DNA from: Bacteroides rodentium JCM 16496
GTDB lineage: Bacteria; Bacteroidota; Bacteroidia; Bacteroidales; Bacteroidaceae
Length of the DNA: 64,000 nucleotides
Direction: 5' to 3'
Assembly (NCBI RefSeq): GCF_000614125.1
Contig: NZ_BAKJ01000004.1
Coordinates: forward strand, 1 to 64,000
Below the pieces are notes generated by a model that was not told where the DNA came from, made no database searches, and saw only the letters and a program-made list of their open reading frames with translations. Below are positions 22,995 through 32,057 of this stretch, in pieces; positions within the stretch are counted from its first letter, which is position 1; every line of letters begins with the position of its first letter. The position numbers were made by a program, and so were the translations under genes.

Positions 22995-23704
22995 TTACCA
23001 ATCTTTTTCCAGACGACCTCCTTGAAGTACCTGCTGCTTTTTCACTTTATCCTGCACATCCTTCTCGTCTTGCATGACAGAGTTCAACAGCTGCTCGGCA
23101 TTTTCCTTAGACATCTCATTATCTTTCTTTTCCGGCTGAGAAGGTTGTTGTTGCTGGTCTTGATTCTGTTGCTGGTCTTTCTGCTGATCCTGCTGTTTAT
23201 CCTGCTCCTTCTGTTGGTCCTGTTTATCCTGATCTTGATTCTGATCCTGGTTCTGCTGCTGGTCTTGCAACTGTTTCTGTGCCAAAGCAAGGTTATAGCG
23301 CGTTTCATCATCTTTCGGATTATTGCGTAACGACTCCTTATAGCTTCTACCGCCTTTGCATAATCCTTCTGAGAATGAAAGATGACTCCCATATTATGAT
23401 AAATCTGTGCTAAGTTCGATTTGTCCTTTTCTATCTTGGTAGCCCCCACATATTGCTCCATCGCTTCCTGCAGCTTGTTCTGCTGGGTCAATGTATTTCC
23501 CAGGTTGAACATGGAAACCGTTGACTTCGGGTTTACCTCCAAAGCCTTCCGATAGTTCACTTCTGCATCCACATATACGCTATCCTTAAAAAAACGGTTT
23601 CCCTTACGGATATAATCGCGTTCCGCCTTCTGTGCAGAAGCTGAAACTGCCACTAACAGCAGCAAAACCATTCCAATATACTTTTTCTGTAACATACGCA
23701 TCAT
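22995..23704 (-). CDS. batC: BatC: TPR protein with Gln/Asp-rich low-complexity tail (frameshifted)
   Basis: About 236 aa when restored. It has a signal peptide (MLQKKYIGMVLLLLVAVSASAQ), then three TPRs (FKDSVYVDAEVNYRKALEVNPKSTVSMFNLGN; NKLQEAMEQYVGATKIEKDKSNLAQIYHNMGV; KDYAKAVEAYKESLRNNPKDDETRYNLALA), then a long Q/D/K-rich repeat (QDQQQNQDQNQDQDKQDQQK...) ending in EKKDNEMSKENAEQLLNSVMQDEKDVQDKVKKQQ. The frame breaks at about 23342: GAAGCTATAAGG needs one more T to read EAYKESLRNN. The ATG overlaps the batB stop (ATGA), a sign of translational coupling. Confidence 0.86.
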
Positions 23705-24729
23705 TTCTTATTAGAGAATAAATGAATGTTGCGGAACAGAGGATTCTTGCGCTCCAATATCAACATCTCAGCCAGTAACAACAGCAGAATAATCCATGCC
23801 ACTGCCTGAAACTGTTCATTGAATTCCGTGTACACCTGTGTTTCCACATCTGCCTTTGCCATCTTGTTGATTTCCTGACTAATCGCTTTCTGTGCACCAT
23901 TGGTATTGTCTACGCGCACATAAATACCATTTCCCGCCTGAGCAATTTCCTGGCACATCTGCTCATTCAAGCGAGTAACGATTACATTACCTTCACGGTC
24001 ACGACGATAATCATTAGTACCCTCTATTGGAATGGGGGCACCCTCGGGCATACCTACCCCTAATACATTGACCTGGATACCTTTCTCTGCAGCAGCCTTA
24101 GCAGCTTCTACGGCACCACCTTCATGGTTTTCACCGTCGGTGATGACAATAACAGTACGTCCCACTCCTTCTTGAGGTGTAAAACTCCGGGCAGCCAGAT
24201 TTATCGCAGCTCCAATTGCCGTACCTTGCTTGGAAATCAGCGAAGGATCGATAGACTCCAAAAACATCTTGGCAGAAATATAATCACTCGTAATAGGCAA
24301 CTGGGTAAATGCGTCACCTGCAAAAACAATCATACCAACCTTGTCATTCTGCATCTTATCTACCAACTGTGCCACCAGCCGTTTTGCCTTCTGCAAGCGG
24401 CTTGGCTGTACGTCTTGTGCCAGCATGGAATTGGATATATCCAACGCAATCATCACTTCCACTCCCTGACGTTTTACCGTCTCCAGTTTGGAACCAAACT
24501 GCGGACGTGCCAGCAGTACCGTGAACAACCCGATAGCCGCAAAAACCAACCAAAACTTCACATCCGGACGGTATTTGGAAACATCCGGCATTAGTTGTGC
24601 CATCAGTATAGGATCACCAAACTTACGAATGGCTTTCCTTCTCCGATAATTGGAGTACAAGTAGAAGGCCGCCAATAAAGGCAACAGCAGCAACAAGTAC
24701 AAATATGCAGGTTCTTCAAATCGAAACAT
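23701..24729 (-). CDS. batB: BatB: von Willebrand factor A domain membrane protein
   Basis: 342 aa. Two N-terminal membrane helices (YLYLLLLLPLLAAFYLY; FWLVFAAIGLFTVLLAR) precede a VWA domain with an intact metal-ion-dependent adhesion site: DISNSM (DxSxS), the threonine in KQGTAIGAAI and the aspartate in VIVITDGENHEGG. A C-terminal helix (VAWIILLLLLAEMLIL) anchors it, so the VWA domain lies between membrane helices as in BatA. Likely Mg2+-dependent protein binding at the inner membrane. Its leader (24736-24770) is a tract of repeated AAATTGTAAAT words. Confidence 0.93.
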   Translation of the reverse strand: MFRFEEPAYLYLLLLLPLLAAFYLYSNYRRRKAIRKFGDPILMAQLMPDVSKYRPDVKFWLVFAAIGLFTVLLARPQFGSKLETVKRQGVEVMIALDISNSMLAQDVQPSRLQKAKRLVAQLVDKMQNDKVGMIVFAGDAFTQLPITSDYISAKMFLESIDPSLISKQGTAIGAAINLAARSFTPQEGVGRTVIVITDGENHEGGAVEAAKAAAEKGIQVNVLGVGMPEGAPIPIEGTNDYRRDREGNVIVTRLNEQMCQEIAQAGNGIYVRVDNTNGAQKAISQEINKMAKADVETQVYTEFNEQFQAVAWIILLLLLAEMLILERKNPLFRNIHLFSNKK

Positions 24730-24735
24730 CTTTTT

Positions 24736-24770
24736 ATTTACAATTTAGCAATTTACAAATTACAATTTGG
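24736..24770 (-). repeat. AT-rich word-repeat leader of batB
   Basis: Read toward the batB ATG, the minus strand is a run of 7-8-nt words: AAATTGT, AATTTGT, AAATTGCT, AAATTGT, AAAT. It ends 7 nt before the start codon and has no Shine-Dalgarno site. Confidence 0.7.
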
Positions 24771-24809
24771 CTACGCAATGACTGATACGCTAAAAGACAT
24801 TCTCCGTTT

Positions 24810-25793
24810 TTACGGTATCTTCTTCAATATAGAGTTGCGTAACAGTACCTCCAGTAATACACACAAGAAAGCAGCCAACGCAAACCAGCGGTACTCTTCC
24901 TGGCGCTTGCTGTATTCTTTTACATTCAATTTTGTTTTCTCCAGCTTGTCTATCTCCTCATACACTTCCTTCAACTTCGAGTTGCTGGTGGCACGGAAAT
25001 AGTTACCTTCCGTTGTTCCGGCAATCTGTGTCAAAGTCTTTTCATCAATTTCGACGGGCATATTGACATATTGCACTGTTCCACCTACCGGATAAGGATA
25101 AGGAGCCATACCATTGGTTCCCACCCCAATAGTATAAACACGAATGCCAAAACTCTTTGCTATTTCAGCAGCTGTCAAAGGAGAAATATCACCTTTATTG
25201 TTGACACCGTCCGTCAGCAGAATAATAACTTTCGACTTTGCCTTGCTATCCTTCAAACGGGTAACGGCATTGGCAATACCCATACCGATTGCCGTTCCGT
25301 CCTCAATCAGCCCGCACTTCATATCTTTAAGCAAGTTCAACAATACGGCATGGTCTACTGTCAACGGACATTGCGTAAAGCTTTCTCCAGCAAACAGAGT
25401 TATACCTATATTGTCATTCGGACGTCCGTTAATAAACTCTGCCGCTACATCCTTCGCCGCTTCCAACCGGTTAGGTTTCAAGTCTTCGGCCAGCATACTG
25501 GTAGAAACGTCCATAGCAAGCATGATATCAATACCCTCAATCTCACTGTTCTGCCAGCTATCGGTGGTTTGCGGACGTGCCAAAACAAGAATAATCAGTA
25601 TCAAGGCAATTATCCGCAATACAAACGGTACATGCAACAAATAGTTCTTATAGCTTTTAGGGGTATGGGCATACACACGGGCATCCGAAATCTGAAGCGT
25701 AGCTTCACTATTCTTCCGCTTCATAATATACCATACTATATAAGGTATAAGCAACAGCAGCAAAAATAAATATTCAATATTGGCAAAAACCAT
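24810..25793 (-). CDS. batA: BatA: von Willebrand factor A domain membrane protein
   Basis: 327 aa, paralogous to BatB. Two N-terminal membrane helices (YLFLLLLLIPYIVWYIM; FVLRIIALILIILVLAR), a VWA domain with intact metal site (AMDVSTSM, the EDGTAIGMGIAN threonine, ILLTDGVNNKGD), and a C-terminal membrane helix (YRWFALAAFLCVLLEVLL). BatA and BatB probably pair. The gene product ends 80 bp before batB. The leader at 25798-25823 has the same kind of short-word repeat as batB. Confidence 0.93.
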   Translation of the reverse strand: MVFANIEYLFLLLLLIPYIVWYIMKRKNSEATLQISDARVYAHTPKSYKNYLLHVPFVLRIIALILIILVLARPQTTDSWQNSEIEGIDIMLAMDVSTSMLAEDLKPNRLEAAKDVAAEFINGRPNDNIGITLFAGESFTQCPLTVDHAVLLNLLKDMKCGLIEDGTAIGMGIANAVTRLKDSKAKSKVIILLTDGVNNKGDISPLTAAEIAKSFGIRVYTIGVGTNGMAPYPYPVGGTVQYVNMPVEIDEKTLTQIAGTTEGNYFRATSNSKLKEVYEEIDKLEKTKLNVKEYSKRQEEYRWFALAAFLCVLLEVLLRNSILKKIP

Positions 25794-25797
25794 ATTT

Positions 25798-25823
25798 ATG
25801 TACGATTTAACGATTTACAATTC
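25798..25823 (-). repeat. AT-rich word-repeat leader of batA
   Basis: On the minus strand toward the ATG: AATTGT, AAATCGTT, AAATCGT, ACAT, AAAT. It uses the same 7-8-nt rhythm as the batB, purT and panB leaders but with ATCGT words. Confidence 0.65.
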
Positions 25824-25888
25824 AGCTCCGCTCCAAACATCCTTCATTTTTCACTCATGTATATCCGATTGAAGTCACTTTTCCAGCA

Positions 25889-26967
25889 TTAAGCAAAATA
25901 ATTATACAACTCCAATCCGATATATATCAATGAACTGACAAGGGCTACAGCCAACACTACAATACCCGCTCCCAGCAAAATCTTGGTACGCAAAGAACGT
26001 TTCTCGATAATGGTAATCTCAGTAGGCTGCGGCTTGGCATTCTCCTCTTCTTTCTCCTTGGTTTCATTAATAAAGTCAATGGCATTAATCAGGTTAGCGT
26101 CATTTTCGTTCATCAATGGATTATGCTTGGCAAATTTCACCAAATCAGCAGTCTGGAACAATTCACGCAAATCTGATATAGCTTCCTTATCTTTCATTTC
26201 CAGCAACTTATCTATGATTTCCGTAGAAGTCATTTCCAAAGCATTGAAACCAAAACGATCTTTTATATATGTACGAAGAGCATCGGTCAATTCCGTATAA
26301 TATTCCTTCGGCTCCCCTTTCTGCCATACCTTCTCATTCTTGATACGTTCTATCTCCTGCATAGCCAACTGATGGGGAGGCAGCTTAGGTTCTACCTTCA
26401 CCTTACGGATAATAGGCTTATTGTCGAAGAAACGCATTATCAGATAGACAAGTAATACCCTATCGGGATAATCAGCGCACCACAAGCCATAAGACCATAC
26501 CAGTCTTCCCAAGCAAAAGGCGCTTGCATCACTGTCTTGGGACCAAAGAACTGTTCCGGATTCTCCGGGTCTAACGGGACATTCACCGAATATACTTTCA
26601 AGGCCAACGCTTTGGAGCGATACTTCTCATTATCCACCGTCACTTCCATAGGCGGCAGATAATAAAGAGCCGAGTCGAAAGAGGTAACTGTATACTCTTG
26701 GGTTATCAATGCACGCCGGCCATCATTCAACAGCTGCGTATCGGGCTTGACCACATCAATAATTTCAACCCCATTCACCAGCGTATCGGTATATACCGGA
26801 AATATGGCACGCTTATCGGCATCCAGAGATACTTGAAGCTTTATCTTTGCCTGCTCTCCAATAAGAATCTGCAAAGAGTCAATCGTAGCATCTACCGTTA
26901 CCGACTGGGCTACTACCCTTCCCAACCATGCTATCAATAACGCTATCAGAAATAAATATCTTTTCAT
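25889..26967 (-). CDS. Conserved membrane protein of the bat operon (frameshifted)
   Basis: About 359 aa when restored. The ATG at 26967 begins a signal peptide (MKRYLFLIALLIAWLGRVVAQ); this start is 8 bp past the stop of the DUF58 gene. A BatD-like beta-sandwich ectodomain follows (VTVDATIDSLQILIGEQAKIKLQVSL...). A membrane helix (YGLMACGALIIPIGVLLVYLIM) leads into a cytoplasmic helical domain (LPPHQLAMQEIERIKNEKVWQKGEPKEYYTELTDALRTYIKDRFG), and a final helix closes the protein (LGAGIVVLAVALVSSLIYIGL). The frame breaks at about 26458-26460: ATAGGGTATTAC needs a fourth G. It is regularly found between DUF58 and batA in Bacteroides; the function is unknown beyond the operon. Confidence 0.82.
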
Positions 26968-26974
26968 TTTCCGA

Positions 26975-27844
26975 TTAATTTCGTTTCGCAAACAAATTCA
27001 TCAATGCCTTGACATAATCCTGGTCGGTACGTACCGACACATTGTCGACATTACTCTTGGTAAACGTTTCATTCAGTTCCGCCTGCTTGTTCACCCACCA
27101 GTCATGATGGGCACGACGCACAGCACGCGAGGAGGTGTCAATCCACTGCTCATGTCCCGTCTCGGCATCCCTAATCTTCATCAGTCCCACGGGTGGCAAT
27201 TCTTCCACACGACGGTCGTATACCTGAACGGCAACCAGGTCATGCTTACGATTGGCAATGGTCATGGCGTTCTTGAAACTTTCCTGGTCGATGAAGTCGG
27301 ACAAGACAAATGCCGTGCAACGGCGTTTCATCACATTCGTCAGATATTCCAATCCCAAACGGATGTTTGTCCTCCGGCTCTCCGCATGAAAGTCTATCAA
27401 TTCGCGGATGATGTAAAGTATATGTTTACGTCCCTTCTTGGGTGGAATAAACTTCTCAATCCGGTCCGAAAAGAAGATGACACCAATCTTGTCATTATTC
27501 TGAATGGCAGAGAATGCCAATGTGGCGGCAATTTCCGTCACCATATCTTTCTTCATCTGCTTTACCGTACCAAATTCCAAACTACCGGAAACATCTACCA
27601 ACAACATCACTGTCAATTCGCGTTCCTCCTCAAACACCTTGACGTAAGGCTTGTTGAAGCGGGCGGTCACATTCCAGTCAATGTCGCGTATGTCATCGCC
27701 AAACTGATACTCGCGCACTTCGGAGAATGCCATACCTCTACCCTTGAAGGCAGAGTGATACTGCCCGGCAAAGATATTGTTGGACAATCCGCGCGTCTTT
27801 ATCTCAATCTGACGGACTTTCTTCAAAAGTTCTGTTGTTTCCAT
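26975..27844 (-). CDS. DUF58 domain protein (VWA-like), MoxR partner
   Basis: A 289-aa cytoplasmic protein. It has the DUF58 signature YQFGDDIRDIDWNVTARFNKPYVKVFEEERELTVMLLVDVSGSLEFG, in which DVSGS is a VWA-type metal-site motif. Proteins of this family are thought to be clients or partners of MoxR AAA+ ATPases, and here the moxR gene lies directly upstream in the same operon. No membrane segments. The gap to moxR holds a 3 x 21-bp tandem repeat. Confidence 0.9.
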   Translation of the reverse strand: METTELLKKVRQIEIKTRGLSNNIFAGQYHSAFKGRGMAFSEVREYQFGDDIRDIDWNVTARFNKPYVKVFEEERELTVMLLVDVSGSLEFGTVKQMKKDMVTEIAATLAFSAIQNNDKIGVIFFSDRIEKFIPPKKGRKHILYIIRELIDFHAESRRTNIRLGLEYLTNVMKRRCTAFVLSDFIDQESFKNAMTIANRKHDLVAVQVYDRRVEELPPVGLMKIRDAETGHEQWIDTSSRAVRRAHHDWWVNKQAELNETFTKSNVDNVSVRTDQDYVKALMNLFAKRN

Positions 27845-27920
27845 TGATTTATTTTAATAATCTCATTTAAGCACACAAGCGCAATTTAGTTTATAACAGA
27901 AACTTCCCTATGAAAAGGGG

Positions 27921-28002
27921 GAGGTTTTCGGTACTCAAACCTAAGGTTTACGACGCTAAACCTTAGGTCTAGGATTGTAAACCTCAAGTTTACGAAAACC
28001 TC
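27921..28002. repeat. Three 21-bp palindromic units inside a 10-bp inverted repeat
   Basis: Units begin at 27937, 27958 and 27979, exactly 21 bp apart, with AAACCTAAGGTTTACG, AAACCTTAGGTCTAGG and AAACCTCAAGTTTACG as their first 16 bases. Each begins with a near-palindrome of the form AAACCT-N-AGGTTT. The set is bracketed by GAGGTTTTCG (27921-27930) and CGAAAACCTC (27993-28002). It sits between moxR and the DUF58 gene, so it would be transcribed within the operon. Confidence 0.8.
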
Positions 28003-28011
28003 TATTATGCG

Positions 28012-29007
28012 TCAGGGCACTTCAACCTTGTTCAGTATCTTGCTGACGATTTCATCAGATGTCATATTGCTGGCTTCTGCCTCGTAAGTCAAGCCGATAC
28101 GGTGGCGAAGTACGTCATGTGCCACAGCGCGCACATCCTCCGGAATGACATAACCGCGACGTTTGATGAACGCGTAGCTGCGGGCAGCCAGGGCCAAGTT
28201 GATGGAAGCACGGGGCGAACCGCCGAAACCAATCATGTCTTTCAGTTCTTTTAAATCATATTTTTCCGGATAACGGGTAGCAAATACAATATCGACAATA
28301 TATTTTTCGATTTTCTCGTCCAGATACACCTGGCGAACCACCTTGCGGGCTTCGATAATCTCGTCAGCCTTCAAGATTGGCTTCACGTTGAACTTCTCTC
28401 CGTTGATATTCTGGCGGATAATCAGTTTCTCCTCTTCCAGCTTCGGATAGTCTATTACAACTTTCAGCATGAAACGGTCCACTTGCGCTTCGGGCAGCGG
28501 ATAAGTACCTTCCTGCTCGATAGGATTCTGTGTGGCAAGCACCAGGAATGGTTTGGGCAACCCGAAAGTTTCATTGCCGATAGTAACTTGACGTTCCTGC
28601 ATGGCTTCCAGCAAAGCACTCTGTACTTTGGCGGGAGCACGGTTGATTTCATCGGCCAAAACAAAGTTTGCGAAGACCGGACCTTTTTTTACTTGGAACG
28701 TTTCGTCCTTCTGGCTATAAACCATTGTACCTATTACGTCGGCAGGCAACAAGTCAGGCGTAAACTGAATGCGGCTGTATTGCGCATCAATCAACGAAGC
28801 AAGCGTCTTGATAGCTAAAGTCTTTGCCAAACCGGGCACACCTTCCAACAACACGTGTCCATCGGACAACAAACCAATTAACAACGACTCTACCAGATGC
28901 TTTTGTCCTACAATGACCTGGTCCATACCTGTGGTAAGATTGGTAACGAAAGCACTTTGTCTTTCAATCCGCTCATTCAGTTCGCGGATGTCAATTGTTT
29001 CAGCCAT
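28012..29007 (-). CDS. MoxR-family AAA+ ATPase
   Basis: A 331-aa MoxR ATPase, first gene of the bat operon. Walker A reads GVPGLAKTLA (the family's variant with Ala before Lys-Thr), Walker B FVLADEINRAP, sensor 1 VLATQNPIEQEGTYPLPEAQ, and the C-terminal lid contains GGSPRASINLALAARSYAF. MoxR proteins act as chaperone-like assembly factors for VWA-domain proteins, consistent with the DUF58, BatA and BatB genes downstream. It has its own promoter at 29081-29088. Confidence 0.94.
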   Translation of the reverse strand: MAETIDIRELNERIERQSAFVTNLTTGMDQVIVGQKHLVESLLIGLLSDGHVLLEGVPGLAKTLAIKTLASLIDAQYSRIQFTPDLLPADVIGTMVYSQKDETFQVKKGPVFANFVLADEINRAPAKVQSALLEAMQERQVTIGNETFGLPKPFLVLATQNPIEQEGTYPLPEAQVDRFMLKVVIDYPKLEEEKLIIRQNINGEKFNVKPILKADEIIEARKVVRQVYLDEKIEKYIVDIVFATRYPEKYDLKELKDMIGFGGSPRASINLALAARSYAFIKRRGYVIPEDVRAVAHDVLRHRIGLTYEAEASNMTSDEIVSKILNKVEVP

Positions 29008-29080
29008 AAATCAATCTATTTTTTAATGTTTAATTTCTTCATTTATCCGATTTTGAACCGGTAATTATTTTTTTCGCTCC

Positions 29081-29088
29081 CAAAAGTA
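29081..29088 (-). promoter_or_regulatory. -7 box of the moxR-bat operon
   Basis: The minus strand reads TACTTTTG, an exact TAnnTTTG match, 73 bp upstream of the moxR ATG. No clear TTTG -33 element. It is the only consensus box I see for the whole eight-gene operon. Confidence 0.55.
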
Positions 29089-29179
29089 CGGGAATAAATT
29101 AACCATACCAACTAATTTTTATTAAAAAACTATGCGAAACCTTTAGATTAAACTACTTTCATAGAGTTTAGTATTTAAC

Positions 29180-29212
29180 AAAAAAAGAAGCAGTAATTTT
29201 TTACTGCTTCTT
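29180..29212 (-). terminator. Terminator of the ftsY-rimO-HU operon
   Basis: AAGAAGCAGTAA pairs with TTACTGCTTCTT around a T-rich loop, and a seven-T run follows on the minus strand. The 5' arm includes the last codons and the TAA of the LysM gene. Confidence 0.85.
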
Positions 29213-30382
29213 GACCAATTTCGGTATCTTGATAGTAGTACCATAAGGCACATTATCCGGATTCTTGATTACGCCGGGATTGTGCTTCACGATATAAGGC
29301 CAAAGAGCTTTTGTCCCATAAAAACGAAGCGCTACCCTAGTCAACGTTTCTCCTTCCTTGATGGTATAAGTGGTTTCTGTTCCCACAATCGTATATCCCA
29401 CAGAATCCGGCTCAAACGGTACAACTGTCTTTTTCTGCTCTTTTTTGGGAGCGGGAGACTGTACTTGTACATTTTCCTTTGGAGTTTCTTTAAGCACAGG
29501 AGTTGTTGCAGCAACAGTTTCTGCCACAGTATCTGTCCGGGCAGGAACTACAACATCTTTTGAAACAATACTGTCTGTCAAGGCAATATTGTCTTGACCG
29601 GCAGGAACATCCACCTTTTCAGTAGCAGATTCCTTCACATCCGAGTCTGCAACTTCTTCTACAAGAGGCTTTGCAGTAAGTTTGTCAAGCAAGTCCGGAT
29701 AATACATGAAAGCTACGGCGCCACCACACAACAACACTACAAACACGACGATGCCTATAAAATATTTCATAGTCGAAGAATCTGCCGTATCTTTTATCAC
29801 CGGCTCAGACGGTTCCGGCTCAACAGCAACTATATTTTCAGGCATTGCTTCAGGTTCGGTTTTTTCCGGTTTCTCCTCTTCAACTTCCGGTTCGGGCTCA
29901 ATTAACGGCTCTTCTATTACAGTTTCCACCAAAGGTTCTTCCATCGTGGCTTCTTCCACTAAGGCAAGCTTCTCCTCCACCTCTTGTTCCGGAGTTTTGA
30001 TTTCAGTATCTTCTTCATCTTCACTGTCATTTTCCTGCAGAGTGTCCTCAAGCACCGTAGCGTCATTCAAAACTACAGTTTCAAAATGCGAAAATGGCCT
30101 ATTGATAATATCTTTCAAAGCCGGTTCCGGTGTAAACGACACTTTTGTATGCCCTTGTATCTCAAACCTTTCCCCCGTATTCACATTAACGCTTTCACGA
30201 CTCCCGACATCTATCAGCTTGAAAGTCCCCAAACCTCGTATCTTCACATACTTATCCTTCTCCAATGACTCCTCAATCAGCTGGAAGAATTCTTTCACAA
30301 AACTATCCGCATTCTTCTTGCTCATGCCATGCCTTTCAGCCAGCGTGTCAATCAGGTCTTGTATGTTCAGTTTCTCATTCAT
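29201..30382 (-). CDS. HU-like DNA-binding domain fused through a membrane helix to LysM
   Basis: 393 aa with three parts. Residues 1-105 are an HU/IHF fold (MNEKLNIQDLIDTLAERHGMSKKNADSFVKEFFQLIEESL...VKIRGLGTFKLIDVGSRES, then the arm and SFTPEPALKDIINRP). Residues 106-200 are extremely Glu/Pro-rich. A single membrane helix follows at about 206-228 (YFIGIVVFVVLLCGGAVAFM). After a Thr/Val/Pro-rich linker, a C-terminal LysM domain (YTIKEGETLTRVALRFYGTKALWPYIVKHN) ends the protein. The expected topology puts HU in the cytoplasm and LysM, a peptidoglycan binder, in the periplasm, so the protein could tie DNA to the cell wall. That role is inference. It lies 27 bp behind a stand-alone HU gene. Confidence 0.88.
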   Translation of the reverse strand: MNEKLNIQDLIDTLAERHGMSKKNADSFVKEFFQLIEESLEKDKYVKIRGLGTFKLIDVGSRESVNVNTGERFEIQGHTKVSFTPEPALKDIINRPFSHFETVVLNDATVLEDTLQENDSEDEEDTEIKTPEQEVEEKLALVEEATMEEPLVETVIEEPLIEPEPEVEEEKPEKTEPEAMPENIVAVEPEPSEPVIKDTADSSTMKYFIGIVVFVVLLCGGAVAFMYYPDLLDKLTAKPLVEEVADSDVKESATEKVDVPAGQDNIALTDSIVSKDVVVPARTDTVAETVAATTPVLKETPKENVQVQSPAPKKEQKKTVVPFEPDSVGYTIVGTETTYTIKEGETLTRVALRFYGTKALWPYIVKHNPGVIKNPDNVPYGTTIKIPKLVKKQ

Positions 30383-30409
30383 AATACGGGAGATTTTTTT
30401 TAAAGCCGG

Positions 30410-30682
30410 TTACTTAAACTTATCCTTTAACAATGTACTCGGCTTATAGGTCAACACCAATTTGGGAGGTACCAGCATACGCTGCTTTGTAGTCGGATTC
30501 ACAGAAATACGCTCTGCCTTCTTTTTCACTTCGAATGTACCGAACCCTTGTATAGAGATAATATTCCCCTCCTCCAACTGTCGTGTCATATCCGACAGCA
30601 ATGAAGCAACCAGTTCAGAAGTATCTTTCAATGTGTATCCTAACCTCCGCGACAATTCAGAAGTAAACTCTTTGTTATTCAA
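30410..30682 (-). CDS. HU family DNA-binding protein
   Basis: A 90-aa nucleoid protein of the HU/IHF family. Helical dimer base MNNKEFTSELSRRLGYTLKDTSELVASLLSDMTRQLEEG, the signature GFGTFEVKKKAERISVNP, a basic arm (TTKQRMLVPPKLVLTYKPS) and a final helix. It binds DNA as a dimer with little sequence preference. It lies between rimO (78 bp) and the HU-LysM gene (27 bp), and is probably cotranscribed with both. It could heterodimerise with the membrane-bound HU domain; this is inference. Confidence 0.92.
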   Translation of the reverse strand: MNNKEFTSELSRRLGYTLKDTSELVASLLSDMTRQLEEGNIISIQGFGTFEVKKKAERISVNPTTKQRMLVPPKLVLTYKPSTLLKDKFK

Positions 30683-30760
30683 AATGTAAGCCTTTAAATT
30701 GAACTACGGTGCTATATTAGCAAATCTTCTTCACATATGCAAGAAGATAAGGAAAAATCT

Positions 30761-32057
30761 TTAAATTATTCGTCCAAAAAGGTCGAAATCATCGGAATTT
30801 ACTATCTCTACATGGTAAAAGTTACCTATATGCAACGCTTTGTCTCCACGCTCAATCAAAACCTCCGGATCCACTTCGGGAGAATCAAATTCTGTACGTC
30901 CAATATAATATTCGCCTTCCAGCCGGTCAATGATTACTTTCATCTGCCTGCCTACTTTCTCCGCACTCAACTCCCCTGAAATGCCTTGCTGAATAGACAT
31001 TAACTCATCCAGGCGCGCTTGTTTCACTTCCTGGGGAATAGAATCCTCATATTCAGCAGCAGCATACGTTCCTTCTTCTTCCGAATACGCAAAAGCCCCC
31101 ATTCTATCGAAACGCACTTTACGGACAAACTCTTTCAGCTCCTCAAAATCGGCTTCAGTTTCTCCCGGATGCCCCACCATCAGTGTAGTACGGAGATGGA
31201 TACCGGGAACCTCTTCACGAAATTGTTCTATCAGCTTATATGTCTCATCCTTCGTCACATGGCGGCGCATCTTTTGCAGCATATTGTCGCTGATATGTTG
31301 CAGGGCAATATCCATATATTTGCATACATTGTCACGCTCACGCATCACACGGAATAAATCAGTCGGAAAATGCGCCGGATAGGCATAATGCAAGCGTATC
31401 CACTCCACTCCGGGAATATCCGAAATCCGCTCAACAAGCTCGGGCAACATTTGCTTCTTATATAAATCTACTCCGTAATAGGTCAACTCCTGGGCTATAA
31501 CCTGGAATTCCTTTACACCCCGTGCAACCAGATATTTCACCTCGTCAAGTATTTCCTCCATCGGGCGCGACACATGCCGCCCCGTAATGATGGGGATAGC
31601 ACAATAAGAACATTTACGGTCACACCCTTCGGATATCTTCAAATAGGCATAATGCCTGGGAGTGGTCAATGTACGCTCTATGTGCAACTCGTCATGATAG
31701 GCCTTTCCCAAATCCTGCAATAACTCTCTCCAATTGAATTTACCATAGAATTTATCCACCTGGGGAATTTCAACGGCCAATTCCTTCAGATAACGTTCCG
31801 AAAGACAGCCCATTACATAAAGCTTCTCCAAGCTTCCTTCCTCCTTGGCCTGCGCAAATTCCAGAATCATATTAATGGATTCCTCCTTGGCGTCACCGAT
31901 GAAACCGCAAGTATTGATTACGGCAATCTGCTTTCGGCCTTTCCGCATCATGTGTCACATGGAATCCCGCTTCCTCCAACTGGCGCATCAAATGTTCCGA
32001 ATCCACCAGGTTTTTAGAACATCCTAAAGTGATGATATCTATAGTCTTCCGTTTCAT
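30761..32057 (-). CDS. rimO: Ribosomal protein S12 methylthiotransferase (frameshifted)
   Basis: A radical-SAM enzyme that adds a methylthio group to an aspartate of ribosomal protein S12. About 431-432 aa. The N-terminal MTTase domain begins MKRKTIDIITLGCSKNLVDSEHLMRQLEEAGFHVTHDAE; the radical-SAM [4Fe-4S] motif is EGCDRKCSYCAIP; a C-terminal TRAM domain follows. The frame breaks at about 31940: after HDAE the reading frame must move by +1 (one extra base, or two missing from the A-run in GGAAAGGCC) to reach IAVINTCGFIGDAKEES. The start overlaps the ftsY stop as ATGA, so the two are translationally coupled. Confidence 0.9.

Noticed and set aside
22698..23330. Leucine-rich plus-strand membrane protein opposite batC
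   Set aside because: Its runs of Leu/Ile/Phe are the complement of the Gln/Asp-rich repeat of batC and do not form a real protein.
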